NCBI GenBank assembly: GCA_028023455.1
Contig: JAQFVV010000031.1
Span: forward strand, 8,112,093-8,176,092
Direction: 5' to 3'
Source: Epiperipatus broadwayi
Taxonomy: Eukaryota > Onychophora > Udeonychophora > Euonychophora > Peripatidae
DNA length: 64,000 nucleotides
In this document: positions 11,930 through 24,454 of the stretch, piece by piece
How the letters are laid out: each line of letters starts with the position of its first letter
Position numbering within the stretch: position 1 is the stretch's first letter
Notes under the pieces: generated by a model
What the model was told of the DNA's origin: nothing
Databases searched by the model: none
The model's input: the letters and a program-made list of their open reading frames with translations, nothing else
Made by a program: the position numbers and the translations under genes

Positions 11930-13400
11930 AATCCTGTTAGATGTAATTAAAAAATGAAGGAAAAACTGAATAAAAAGATAGGTAGTCAATCCAGTAAATG
12001 GGAAAGTCAAATTAAAGAAATAAAATGAGAAATTGAGGAAAAGCTAAAAAGTCGATTTAAAGAAATGAATAAGAACCTGGAAGATAATTTTAGAATATCA
12101 ATTGATAGATTACAAAATTTTGAAGAGAATTTGAAGAATAAAATTTGAGAGTTTGGTGATAGGTATGATACCTGTTTTCTAAATCACAAGAAAAATTGGA
12201 TAAGTTCCAAGAAAGAGGGGTTGATATACAAGAAGAATGTGTAAGGATGAGAGAGATATGTAAGAAGGGAAGCAGAGCAATGACCAATTTAAGGTATAAA
12301 AATAGAAATAAAATTTTCTTAAGATAATGTTGCAGATGTGCAAAAATGGGTAAAGATAGAATATAAGGAAATTGAAAGACAAGATAAGACAGATTTTGAA
12401 ATAAAGAGAATACAAAAGGAGATTGAAAAAGAGCAGGGGATAAAAGATCAGAGAGCTAAATTAAAAGATGAGATAGAGAAGATAAAACAAAGCCTCCAAG
12501 AGTTAACACATAAATAAAGGATTAGGAAGATCTTAGTACCACATTAGCCAATCACAAGATGATCATAGTTGAAGAAATAAAATAATATATAAAGTATCAA
12601 AAACAGGATCTAGATAACAGGATGTTAATACTGATAGAAAATAGATTGACATAAGTGAAAAAAGCTAAGTCTCAAATATCTTTTCCCAAACAAAAAGTCA
12701 CTCAAGTATGCCAGGAATGGAGGGGTTTTAGAGAAGAACCCCACAGATAGGAAAAAATTGGGACAAATTCCTTATTGATAAATGGATAATGTTATACCAG
12801 TAGATGAAAAGAGTGTTACTGAAAAAGGAGGAAAAATTACTATCACTAAATGTATTCAGGTCAAATTATTCGGTAGTAAGATTGAATAAAGTTCCACAGA
12901 ATTTCTGAGGGTGGGAGTGGAAGAACTTTTTCTGCTCAGTAGGTGGCCAGAAAGAGAAAACCTAGCAGTATCTGGTGGATATCCCTTTTGCAAAAGCCAA
13001 AGAACTACAGAGACTTTAAGCATATGTTGTGAAAAGGGTTTTGGAATGAGGATAAACAAGACAGTCTTAAATATAACATTAGCCAGGAAAAGTACAGTCC
13101 TAGTAAAGGTAGTTATATCCAGTTTTTATAAGCCAAGCAGAAATGTTAAAAATGTTGCCATTGCTTCTCTTATCAGAAAATCAATAGAATTTCACAAAAA
13201 ATCTTATTAGGCAAATTGAACAAACTCTCATAGCAGCTGATAGGCACACAGTAGAAGAAATTGTGGAGATATTAGGATTATTGGAGGCTGGTGAGGGCAT
13301 AACAGGAAATCCCTCAAAGATAAGAAAGGAGAATAATTATGGGGTATTAGCTATATAAGTAAGGAGCAGGCTAGTAGATATAAAGGGGAATGGACAGTTT
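11930..13400 (+). pseudogene. gag: Decayed gag of the old element
   Basis: The first part (about 11950-12520) reads, with frame changes and stops, as a Lys/Glu-rich coiled coil, like residues 80-400 of the intact gag. From about 12850 it follows the capsid-like domain: a VK-L-F-G start, EFL then a VEELF block, an ENLAV block, a KYSPSKGSY block (compare KYQSNKGSY in the intact protein), and near 13220 a strikingly conserved LIAADRHTVEEIVEI, matching LIAADRYSIEEVSEV. Several in-frame stops and frame shifts make it non-functional. It shows that the N-terminal coiled coil is an old property of this gag lineage. Confidence 0.7.
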
Positions 13401-13559
13401 AGGCACCTCTTCAGACACAGTCATAGTGATACCATAGACTCTAGGAATAATTGTAAGGTAGGATGATTTTTAGGCAATTGGAAAGGGGACCCAGCAGGCT
13501 GAATGTGTATCTAATGGCATTACTCATCTGAAAGTACTAGGGGTTAGACCTAAAGCAAA

Positions 13560-14225
13560 GCTGTTAAACTATAATGGGCCTCACTGAAATATTTTCTGCT
13601 GTGAGGGCACACTATTGGTAGGAAAACCAATGGCCATCTTTACTGATCATGCTACTTTATCCTATCAAAGGAATGCAGCAACTGGCTGAAAAACCAGGGA
13701 ATAAAACAGAATCATTAATTCCATTCATAACCAACAGCCTAACCCATGTGAAAGAATTATGAGAGAATTTGGTAGATGTTTATGGGATTAGTTGGAGGTA
13801 AACTACAAAAATTGGCCGAATATACTGGAAGAGGTGGTGAGGTATAGCAATAACACCCAAAATGAATCCATCACCTTCATTATGGCCAATGTGAACTGAT
13901 GCTTCTACAAACTCCCTTGCAAACTATAGATAAATAGGAGGTGGATCATAACAAAACTACAAGGAGTTCTAAGTTAAACTTATAGGCCATGGGAAATAAA
14001 AGGGTCACTCAGGTACCTAAGAAACCCATGTTTTTTAAAGAGGGTGATCATGCCCTAGTCAGAACTTCCCATGTTAATGATCTACAGTAACATAAACTCA
14101 ATATTTTTTTTAAGTTTTATGAAGAGCCATTCTGAATAAAAGAGAAGAAAGGAGAAAATGCATTTTATTGGAATCTCCTGAAGGTAAAAATGCACCTTCA
14201 ATGCCTGCAGCCTAAAATCCATAAC
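13560..14225 (+). pseudogene. pol: Decayed integrase (pol C-terminus) of the old element
   Basis: Broken frames align with the intact integrase. A G-K-P-x-x-x-F-T-D-H-A-T block near 13620-13660 matches the second catalytic Asp region. An N-P-C-E-R-I-M-R-E-F-G-R block near 13735-13780 carries the catalytic Glu, and an ALVRTSHVNDLQ block near 14055-14090 matches the C-terminal LIRTPHVSNLQ. The last part shares a GENAF string. The upstream two thirds of pol (protease, RT, RNase H and the zinc-binding N-terminus of integrase) are absent, so a deletion of more than 2 kb joins the end of gag to the integrase core. Confidence 0.75.
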
Positions 14226-14503
14226 AGTCCATCTATAAATAAATGTTCATAATAAAATAAAAGTTCCAAGATGGCATGGAAGAAAAAACATGATAAAAGA
14301 AGTTGTGGATGTCAATGGTAACTCAGGGAAATAGTGTAAAGGAAGAATGGGAAGAAAAGTAAGGATAGTAAGAGAATGATATAGATAACTGAGCTTCCTG
14401 TAAACATGTTGTAACCATAAATGAAATAGTGGCCAATATCCTCCACAAAAGACAAAAAACAATAGTGATTTTTTTTACTTCATAGGAGAGGGAAACTGTA
14501 GGA

Positions 14504-15530
14504 TGTTAAGTTCAAACTCTACACCACCAACCCCAAACACTCCAGAAGAAAAGAGGGGATTTTTTTTCTCAACTGATAGATTATTTATGAAAAGAACAAT
14601 ATATATATATATGAGTAGTTTAAGTGTTTAGTAACAGTGAAATTTTAATGGGGATATGAGAAACTATTATGTTGGTTACAAATTTATAAAGTACTCATAA
14701 TTATGAATTAACTCAGTAGTTTTATACATCTGAATATATTCATATTTAAGAATTAATGTTTTGAGCATATAAAAATAGTTGTCAGTAGCTGTAGATTCTG
14801 TAAATCATTTTTTCTAAGTTTACTTATTAACTTTTTTGCTTCAATTTATATCCAACAAATTATATTGTTCTTTCTTAATAGTATTTTTATATACTTGTCA
14901 TTAATAATTTACTGTGACTTTTGTTCCTAATAATATTGATAATCTAAAGCTTTTCATATCATTTAGATTACTTTCAACAATCATGTATTGATTCAATACA
15001 TATATGTGTATTTTAAGTTTTTGCTTTGGCTAAGTAAGCAAGTTTTATATGTATGAGTAGATATATGAATATATTCATGTGTGTGTACAAACCCTAAAAT
15101 TTAAACATTTACAGATATGTCAAAAGGTTTTTTTTTAATTTCATATTTTCTGTGTAATTTTTATATATATATATTACTTAACTCCATTTTTTTTATTATT
15201 TGAAAGTATTAATACTGAGAGAGAAGAGATGGTCAATTCTAAAGATCAAAATCTAGTAGTAAGAAAAGATTAAAAAAAGATAACTCAAGTCTAGACCAAA
15301 GAACTTCAGTGTTAGAAAAGTGAGAGAAAGAAAGAGAAAATAAATCATTAGTAAGTAATTACAGTCACAAAGAGATCATTGTTTATTGAAGATTACTAAA
15401 GAAATATTTTTAATTATAAGATAAATACATTGCAGCAGTGTAGATAAGAGATTATTTTGCAGTTGACCGGATGCTCATCACAGATATAAATATTCCCTAT
15501 GTTAAGAGCAATGTGATGTCACAAAAACAG

Positions 15531-15620
<90 letters not shown>

Positions 15621-18186
15621 GAAGAGACACTTTTTTCTAATTGTTAAATGTTCAATGATATTGCTTCTCAGAACCAACACATCATTAATTTATATAAGTT
15701 TGTGGAAATTCTATAAAAAATGCAGGGCTAGGTTTGATCTATTTTTGTTGGATGGGTCCATGGACTGATCCAAGAACTTTATACACATCTGAAGAATTTA
15801 TTTTGAGAATAAATTTGACAAATATCATTATGTAGCTGTTCTCCAGACCAAAGAAAACTGTGAACCCTGCTATTGCTGCACCTCTGCCATTAATGGACTC
15901 AAATATAGAACACAATATATCCATTTATCTATTACTAAGCCATATATGGAACAGAAGAAAAGAAGAGGAAAAAATTAGAAACTCATCGCAATATTAAAGT
16001 CATGTCCTTAAAAAAATGCAGTCTGTGCAACATCGTCATCATAATCACAGTAAAACATAAAAAAATGATAAGCCTAAGATTAAACTGGAAAATTTCCTGT
16101 AAATTACTATAATTAATATATCTACACATGTCAAACAAAGATATGGGCTGTATTCAAATGTCTAGCCTTGACCAAAACCTACTCTCAATGAAATTTATTA
16201 AATTAACTGAAACAGTCTCTACATCAAAAGTAGAAGAAGAGCCTGGCAATATCAATTTTATTTGTATTTTGTCAATGACTCTTAACAATTTTCTTTTAAA
16301 TTCATCTGTCTTTCTCTCTCTCCCCAAAGTATTAAAATAAATGTCAATAATTAAAAAAGGGGATTTTGAATAATTACGAATATTGACTTTTTCAATGTAT
16401 TATGTAACCATTTATAAATGTATTTTTAAAGGATGTTTTTTTATTATTATTTATTAATTTGGGTATCAGGAATAGAGAAAATATTGTTTATATATCATTC
16501 TGATTATAAAATAAATGTTGAAGACAAGATTTATTAATAATAGGAAATAGCACACACACATGATAGCATCTGTATGCTTGGATAAGTGTTCTGTATGAAT
16601 GCTCAAATTTTGAAAAGATAACAAGGATAGAAATATATTGTAGTGAGGGGTAGATTTAGATAATCAGTAACCTAGCTTAATAGAAATTAAGATGAATGAG
16701 AATTATAATTTGAAGCAGATTTATTTTAGATATTTCTATATTTATAATTTAAGTAAAGTTTCTCTACATATTTTTCAATTGATTTTTTTTTAAGGTTTTG
16801 AATATAAATTTTTATGTGAATATATATATATATATATTATGCAAGCAAGTGCATGCAATGGGTGTTTATTTGTGAAATCTAGGTATTCAATGATTTGTGA
16901 TACTTTAACACTTATTAAATGCATTAACATTCATGTATATTATATGCCATTAACGATTAAGTTTAAATTATATTGGGGAAATTAGAAAGAGGGGGGAGGA
17001 AGAATTATGGTTCTTATTATTGATAAAAATTTTGTTCATATATTAATGAATAACCAATAATAAAATATAATTTTTCTGATTAAAGAAGTTTATATGTTTC
17101 TTACAGTCGGTGATTTTTTTTTTGTGAAAGATAGTTTAGTCATCGCCATCTCTGGTGAATTCCAATCATAAAACAGAGTTTACAAATGTAATAATATTTT
17201 AAGAAGTAAATTGAAAATATTAGAAAACTAAATAATATTACCTAGAGAAGCCATGCATATTAACCCATGGTTGATAGGTTATCCATTAGGTGATGGAGAG
17301 TTGGTATAATGGTTCATCACTTATAAATTAATAAAAGACATGATTTGTGTTAGTTATGAGTTAGTTATAAAGCTATGCCTGGGAGTATTATTAACATCAT
17401 CATCATTTTGTTAATTGAGAAATCATCTAGATAAATATATTAAATGACTATAAATAATGTTTTTTTTTATTTTGTTTGTTGTTTGTGACTCAGCATAAAG
17501 GATATGACTACCATTGATGACCTATAGAGATTTAGCGAACTAGCAAGACTTATGATGTTATATTATTAAATATGAACTAATAAAACTTATTATGTTACAT
17601 TATTAAATATGAAATAATAAGGCATGATGTTATATTAGTCAATATGAGCTCTCAAGATTTATAATATTGATTGATTAAATATGATCTATATGAGAATTGG
17701 TTTAAGAATTTCTTTGCACAATTATGCACTAAGTAAGATGTTTTACCATCAACATGATTGCAAATGATATACTGTTATAAAATGGAAATCCTACATATCA
17801 TTATAAATAATGTACCAACTGAGGTTTTAACCAGTCACCATTATAAATAGTAATACAATGTGATTTTATCTAGGTTCAGATAGCCCAGGTGCACCCAGAT
17901 ATGAAAGATAGGGATAGGGAGTAAAATAGTTAGTTACAGATTGGTTTGCCCAAATTGATGAACATTAATTATTTGTTTGCAAAATAATTTGATCTAAACC
18001 ATTTTCTGTCATAAAATGGTGACCAACATAATGAGTTGGTGATGCAATTGATGAGGCAAAATCTTGTACCATTATGAAATGGATGCCCAATTGGGACATC
18101 AATGAATTATATAGTTATAACTAATTGATCTAAAACAAATGATCTATTATAAATGGCTACCCAATGAAGAGTGATACGAAAATTTG
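14504..18186 (+). repeat. Right long terminal repeat of the old element
   Basis: Begins TGTTAAGTTCAAACTC just after a purine tract and matches the left LTR throughout. It differs by scattered substitutions, small indels and a (TA)n block of about 83 bp at 15534-15616. In the left LTR this point (near 8050) has only a short ATACATATATAT. Similarity to the left LTR ends near AATGAAGAGTGATAC (about 18180). Confidence 0.75.
15534..15616. repeat. (TA)n microsatellite inside the right old LTR
   Basis: About 83 bp of pure TA. The homologous position in the left LTR holds only a few TA units, so the array expanded after the element inserted. Confidence 0.85.
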
Positions 18187-18920
18187 ATTTTTCTAGATTT
18201 TTTTCCTAATACAATATATTAATAATATTTTGAATAGATGTTGGTAATATTTTGACAATCAGATATAAGAAATTGCAGTGAATATTTTGAGTTATATATT
18301 GATTTAATTGATTCATTTAAGTTTAAACATTTGAACATGTTTTTTGGTAATGGAAAATATATAAAATATGGTAATTTTATGATAAGACCAATAATAATGG
18401 TAAAAAATAATGATAATAATAATGATGATGATGTTGATGATAATAACAATAATCACTACAGAAAAATGTTACCAAACAATTTTATTGAGTACATTGTTTC
18501 CTAAATCATACATAAATGATTACTAGTCACTTGATATGGTTTTAGAAAACTATCAAGGATTATAAATGGCAATTTTTGTTAGCTGAAAAATTTAAAAATA
18601 TTGTATTACTAAGGGTGTCCTTTATAAAATATTATAAAGACATTTGATTCATTTAATTAAAAACTTTGTATAATATTTAAAAGCAACTGGTTATCCATTA
18701 ATACATTCATGTTAAGTCTGTAGCATATTAGTATTGAAACAGATAATATATAGTTCAATGAAGTTAGTATGTCTTCTTGAGAGTAAATATTACATTTTAA
18801 AATATTAACATGAAAAATGAGAACTTTCTGGAACTTTTGTATATTAAATATGGACAGTATTGTCATTGTGCTGTTTTTGTCCATCCAAAAGATGATTTAT
18901 ATAATATTTCTTACGTTATA
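18187..18920. other. Non-coding AT-rich DNA between two elements
   Basis: Includes a purine-biased (GAT)n/(AATAAT)n-like stretch at about 18395-18455. Minus-strand frames here are low complexity and I do not regard them as genes. Confidence 0.4.
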
Positions 18921-21900
18921 ACAATCAACCCTTAAGCTATCAACAATCTCTATCTGTATTCAAAGCAATCTCCTTTAACAATAAAAGTCTACCATCTTTA
19001 TCTATGGTCTGCTATGCTTATATAGACACTAAAGATTGCAACTTGACTAAGTTGTAATCTTTACTGTTGATATGGGAATAGTCAGACTTGTACATTAATG
19101 CAACAAAATCCTGAGTTTTGTCAAATTACCACAAGACTGATCTAGATGAGGAGTTGAGACCTCGAATCAGACCACACCTCAGTTCCTCCATGAACACTCC
19201 ATGACTTACTACCCTATAAAAGACATATATAAAGCTACACTCAGAGTTTCTTAATTCAGGTGCTGGCAGTAGAAAAGTGTGAAGGAAGAGACTCTGGGAA
19301 TAAATGACTAAATTACTTAGTTTAACTAAACGCACACATCTATGGCTGGCTAGACAATGCATATCTTAATAACTAGTACTAAATTAAGAGTAGATTTAGA
19401 TAAGATTTGGTAAAAAACTATGAATAACACACTAAACATATATAAGTTTAAATATTTAATTATTAACACACCAGAATAATACAAATATAAAACTGCATTA
19501 AGACTTACACATACAGGTGTAGCAATGATGAGTGAAAAAACAATCTCACTTGATGCACTATAATTTAAAAGAGTTAATTACAAATTTAATAAACCATGGT
19601 CTAATCATTGCCTTAATTATGGTATGGCATCTTTATGAGGTTTGCTGATAATCAAATCATACATCAGATATAAATAATCTACTAACATTATGTAATGAGC
19701 AATAAATGTGCTCTTTACACAGTTTGCATTATATAAACTAGATCTGAGGTTCAGACAAGGCTGAATGAATAATATTATGGAGGGTAAACTGGGGATTTGT
19801 AGCATAACTTCCAAGACTATGGTGTCATGTAAAATAAATGAGATGCAGCCCATCATTCATGAGATTCAGTATCAAATACTCAGTTTCCATGGGATGTATG
19901 ACTTATGATCTTAAAATAAGTAAACATTTAGTTCAGGGATTGGATCAGGTTATAAAATAATCTGGACTCTCATGTTCCAGTTCTCAAATAAAATAATGGA
20001 GTGGTCCTTAAAATCAAAGCCCATTTTAATAATATATATATATATATAACATATTTTGCGGATTCATCCATGTTAAAAAATTTTAAATATTGATATACTG
20101 AAATTTTGACTTGATCACACAAATTGAAATGTCAGTATATCAATATTTAAAATTTTTTAACATGGATGAACCCGCAAAATATGTCTTTTATATGTTCAAT
20201 GCATGAAAATCTTTGTATCAACATATATATATATATGTAGCAAGGTATATACTGTATCTGTGTGTTTTATGAAAACACATTTATAATGCTTTCTAAAATA
20301 TAAATATTAAAATTATTAAAGTGCTAAATCTATGCCGGTTCATAATTAGTATGCTTAAATCATGCTAAAAGGGAGTAATTATAAGTAATCTAGTTTACCC
20401 AGTAATCCATATAGTTTATAAAAATAAACTAAGGAGGAGTAAAGCATATTTGGGACTTAAAATATAACTTAATTAATTATAATACATTAAAGATTAGCCT
20501 TTTCAAGCTATTGTGCATACGCTTTTACAAGTGTTAATAATAAATGAATATGCTGATCTTTAATGTATTACAATTTATAAAACATAGCACTATAAAATAA
20601 ATGCTTATTTACTAATTATTATAATATGCTTTAAAGTATCATTCTCACTATCACTTAACTAAATAGACATTTAATATGCAAACCTGAATTATACAATAAG
20701 CCAAAACATAGTAGCTTAAACACAGCAATACAAATTAGCTAAATGAGAGTTCTAATCAGCTCTCCAAAATTATTGTTATTATCAATCTCTGCTCTGAATG
20801 AAGGCATAACATAAATTAATGAATTAACAGTATATAAAATAAATAATAGGCATGACCACAAATTAAAAAGAGACAGATAAATAATAATAACTGATTACAA
20901 TTATTATGTTAAGAAAATTATCAATTATAAATATTTATTAAGCAGGCAAGATTCTTACAAGGATTATTATTATTAAATTTACATTATAGTTTCATTAAAA
21001 ACTATTTTACTAAGTTTATTTATTAATTATGAACATTCAACATTTAGCTAGCTTTAGAATTATAACTTTATTTAATAGTTTAAGTTTTAATTTTATAGAG
21101 TTCTGCAGGAAGAAATTTACTGATCTTCTTCTAGCTGAGGTGGCCACTTTCTCCATTAGGCTGTCTTGTCCGATGTCTTATTCGTAGGCTGTAGGTCTTG
21201 AACATCATCCCCATTCTGCACCAATTCTCTGAGAAGTAAGGTGGCAACCAGTCAATCTCACTCTATGATTTTCATTGTAAAAAGAGTGATGAGTAAACAT
21301 CAATGTCTGAATTTTAGGGTTTTTTATTAACTCTTTCTCATCCCTCTCACAAGGCAATAAAAGTTATTTACAACTTTTAATTTTCAATTTTTAAGTTTTA
21401 ATAGCCAGGATAAATATTAATAAGAACAAAAAAACTGGCAGGGCTATTGACAAGTGGTGCCAGGTTAATGGTTTTGTCTTTGCCCTTTATTTTTAAATCT
21501 TTACAAATCTCTGGCTCTTAGTTTACAATTTAATGAGAGTAAATAATATTTCATGAGAGGTATTTCTGAAAAACCAATGACCTTGATTTTCACTTTTTTA
21601 AAAAGAGATTTAAGTTGTCAACATTCTGCTATAAGTATAAGACAGACACCCCTGAATTTTAGATTTACATGCAAATACCAACAAATCTGTAAATTAAATA
21701 ACTTAAAAGATAACTTAGAAATAAATTAGAAAATCTGTAATGTTTACTATATCTATCACATTACAAGTTCCCTTCGCATATATACATAGATGTGCTCCCA
21801 CACGTAAAATGATGTTCACAACTTACTTTAATTTAATTATTTTAAAATTATAACTGTATGCACATATCTGCACATACACATTAATATATGCTATTAGCTA

Positions 21901-22104
21901 GCAAACCAAATTATAAGCTTATGTACATGAACTGTGAGGCGTTTGAACTAGGGAAGAATACTATGACACATAGTAGGTGAAAAAGGATGATAGACAGATA
22001 ATACTGTTTCAGTATAAACATATCAAACTGTGTCAGACCTTTATTGTTAAAGGAGGTTGTCTTGATTGTAGGTTGAGATTTTTAATAGCTTAAGGGTTGA
22101 TTGC
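18921..22104. mobile_element. 3.2 kb terminal-inverted-repeat element with TA duplication
   Basis: The left end reads ACAATCAACCCTTAAGCTAT and the right end, reverse-complemented, GCAATCAACCCTTAAGCTAT. Similarity continues inward to a shared CTCCTTTAACAATAAA(A/G)GTC, giving imperfect inverted ends of about 70-100 bp. TA flanks both ends (18919-18920 and 22105-22106). TA duplication is typical of Tc1/mariner-like and some other DNA transposons, but I see no transposase, so this would be a non-autonomous element. The interior contains a nested hairpin MITE (20049-20183) and otherwise unrecognised DNA. Confidence 0.6.
20049..20183. mobile_element. Hairpin MITE
   Basis: The arms are near-perfect reverse complements of about 57 bp. 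They start ACATATTTTGCGG and run inward through TTCATCCATGTTAAAAAATT and TTGATATACTGA, around a short loop. The only clear arm difference is GCGGATTC against GCGGGTTC. High arm identity suggests it is younger than its host element. It abuts TA repeats on the left. Confidence 0.8.
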
Positions 22105-22106
22105 TA

Positions 22107-22955
22107 TCATCTACATTTATAAACCTATTAAAGTGTCAAACAATTGGCTTTAATGTCTTAGTAAATATCCCTTATGTACTGAATACAATCTACAAAAAAC
22201 TAGAAAAAATAACATTCAAAATTTCAGCTTCTATGTTACATAGAAATGGAAAGCAACTTTTTGATTGATTAACTATCAGCATAATGATATAAATTTATTT
22301 GAAAATATTTATATTTGAACAGAAATGCAGACTTGGATTCTGATATATTACTCTGACTACAATATACTGGTGTATCATTTAACAAGATAAAGAATATTTT
22401 GTCATAATAATTTATGACTTCAAGTATATAAAGTACAATCAAATATTTAGCTGCTTGAGAGGGCATGTGATATTTAAGCACCAAAATGGCACTCTCCACA
22501 AAGCCACATATGGTACACTACATCATCTACATGGCTTGAATATATAGATAACATTAATCACAACTTTATTTCATGGACATGAGTCATTATCCCCTCCCCC
22601 ATCAACATAACTTAATGATTATTGGAAAATATAAAAAATTTCCTCAATATATTGAGACTATTATCATAATGCCATAATCTTAAAACATGTGATGATAAAA
22701 AATTTATGCTTGCATGAACTTTTGTTCATAAAGTTCTGTATGTGAAACAAAATAATAAAAAGATTTCCTAAAAAATGTTTTATGCTGATATTTAACATGA
22801 TTTTTGAAAAAGGCAAACTCAATTTATATTTGTATTTACATGTTGAATATTTCCATCACCTAACATTAACTACTGGATATTTTTAAAACAATTTTTAAAT
22901 TTTATTTAAACATGTTAACATATACATAACGAATTGAGTGGCATTATTCTTTTTC
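22107..22955. other. Non-coding AT-rich DNA
   Basis: No gene or repeat recognised. The minus-strand frame at 22269-22499 has no family features. Confidence 0.4.
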
Positions 22956-23395
22956 TTAAACCACCAAACATCACATGATCACCATTTTTTATGCTAGCAC
23001 ATTACTGTTATTAAAACAGGCAAAATTCTCCATACAGTAATGCCCCTCAGAGCCAACAAGAGTAATCAATGGATTCCAGAAGCTTTACCATTTCTTATTT
23101 TAGCACATTACTGTTATTAACACAGGCAAAACTCTCCATACAGTAGCGTCATTCAGTGCCAAACAGAATAACCAATGGAAGCCAGAAGCTTCTGGAATCC
23201 ATTGATTAGTCTGGTTGGCACTGAGTGACACTACTATATGGAGAGCTTTGCCTGTTTTAATAACAGTAATGTGCTAGCATAAGAAATGGTCTGGTTGGCA
23301 CTGAGTGGTGCTACTGTATGTAGAGTTTTCCCTGTTTTAATAACAATAATGTGCTAGCATAATAAATGGTGATCATGTGGTGTTTGGTGGTTTAA
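22956..23395. mobile_element. TTAA-flanked fold-back element
   Basis: Two arms of about 215 bp mirror each other around CCAGAAGCTTCTGG (centre about 23188). Outer ends are ACCACCAAACATCACATGAT on the left and its near-exact reverse complement on the right, each bounded by TTAA (22956-22959 and 23392-23395). Each arm itself repeats a block containing GCACATTACTGTTATTAA, ACAGGCAAAA and CTCCATACAGTA twice, so the unit is a duplicated sub-repeat inside a palindrome. TTAA duplication is typical of piggyBac-type transposition, so a piggyBac-mobilised MITE is plausible. No transposase is present. Confidence 0.7.
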
Positions 23396-23731
23396 CACCA
23401 ATCCTGCCTAATATAATAGTGGTGGTTATGCTTGTTAAAGAGCCAAAGACACCAAAATGTATGGTTACTGAACAGAGTTTAGTCCCATATGACTATATAG
23501 ACTATTGAGCTTGAATTAAAAATATTATTGTTTTCAATTTTGTTCTCATAGTTTTGCAGCTAAGTAGAGATAAAAGGTGGCTGCTGGAAAGTTGCATTAG
23601 ATCCTAAGATCTAGGTGCAGTGCTCTAAGTTTCAAAGCTCCTCACTGATGAAGGCCACACAAGCCAGAAACTAGTCTGGGGATATTGAATGAGTAGACAC
23701 TAGATCAGGATTTTATGCATAAGCCTTCTGT
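23396..23731. other. Unique stretch between repeat copies
   Basis: Contains CACTGATGAAGGCCACACAA followed by CCAGAAACTAG near 23645-23675. A GATGAAGGC/GAAAC pairing of this kind is common near retroelement 3' ends, but I could not identify an element. Confidence 0.25.
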
Positions 23732-23795
23732 CATCCATTGATTACTCTGGTTGGCACTGAGTGGCACTACTATATGGAGAGTTTTGCCTGTTTAA
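23732..23795. repeat. Single partial unit of the 22956-23395 repeat
   Basis: Matches the right arm of the fold-back from CATCCATTGATTA through TCTGGTTGGCACTGAGTG to TTTTGCCTGTTT. Confidence 0.7.
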
Positions 23796-23875
23796 ATTCT
23801 TATTTCTTCAGGTGCAGCAGGGACTAGCATACAAATCAAAACTTGATTTTTAAATTATTGCATTCTTTAACCAAC

Positions 23876-24145
23876 TAAACTCTGTTGGTTAGAGCATTAC
23901 CTTAAAATTTAAAATGCAAGAATCTAAAGTTCCAAATTATTGTTATTGATTATACCAGCTACACCTGAAAAACAAGAAAGATAACCACTACTTGAAACAT
24001 AGTGTATATGTTAATCTGTGTTCAATTACTAACAGTTGAATGCAATTGGAAAATTTTAAGCAAAATTAAAAAAGTTGCTAAAGATATTAATTCATTATTT
24101 GATGTGAGATGATGGAAATAGTCCAACATATAAGTACAACCAATT
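23876..24145 (+). mobile_element. Degraded second copy of the tRNA-derived SINE
   Basis: Shares GTTGGTTAGAGCATTACCTTAAAA with the head of the copy at 5381. It continues through ACTTGAAACATAGTG, TTACTAACAGTTGAA and the tail GATGGAAATAGTCCAACATATA. The B box is mutated (AAGTTCCAAAT). Confidence 0.65.
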
Positions 24146-24150
24146 TCCCA

Positions 24151-24160
24151 TTTACAGTAT

Positions 24161-24199
<39 letters not shown>

Positions 24200-24208
24200 T
24201 ACTGTAAA
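24151..24208. repeat. (TA)n-cored palindrome 2
   Basis: TTTACAGTATCT on the left and AGATACTGTAAA on the right enclose a TA run. Confidence 0.85.
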
Positions 24209-24215
24209 TATATAT

Positions 24216-24232
24216 ATACAGACATTTAATGG

Positions 24233-24266
<34 letters not shown>

Positions 24267-24283
24267 CCATTAAATGTCTGTAT
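24216..24283. repeat. (TA)n-cored palindrome 3
   Basis: ATACAGACATTTAATGGT on the left and its exact reverse complement on the right enclose about 32 bp of TA. It lies only 8 bp from palindrome 2. Confidence 0.9.
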
Positions 24284-24454
24284 TTTTAAATCATATAATA
24301 ATAATTCAAACAAATTTATTTAACACAGTATTCAAAATTAAATAATATATTCTTTACCTGAAGTACTTTCAATTGTTTCACTGATAATCTTTATCAACCA
24401 TTAATACAAATGTACAGAAAATAAAAAACTTATATTACTCATCATTCAATCCAT

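Larger units (their letters stand above)
7006..18186 (+). mobile_element. Old, decayed giant-LTR Ty3/gypsy retrotransposon
   Basis: Two direct repeats of about 3.6-3.7 kb (7006-10592 and 14504-18186) flank an interior whose broken frames match gag and integrase of the intact element at 42769-58630. The right repeat begins TGTTAAG directly after a purine-rich stretch (GGAGAGGGAAA), consistent with a polypurine tract and 3' LTR start. The left repeat starts TATTGAG, two G-to-A changes away from TGTTAAG. Protease, RT and RNase H coding is missing between about 13450 and 13560. Many stops and clear LTR-LTR divergence show it is ancient. The right repeat stops matching the left one near 18186, so either its end is truncated there or that is the true LTR end. 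Confidence 0.75.

Noticed and set aside
12856-13210. Open frames of 67 and 99 codons on both strands
   Set aside because: They are shadows within the decayed gag. The gag signal is spread over several frames with stops.
21066-21300. A GC-richer patch that might be an exon or retroelement fragment
   Set aside because: I could not read a convincing protein or boundary in any frame.
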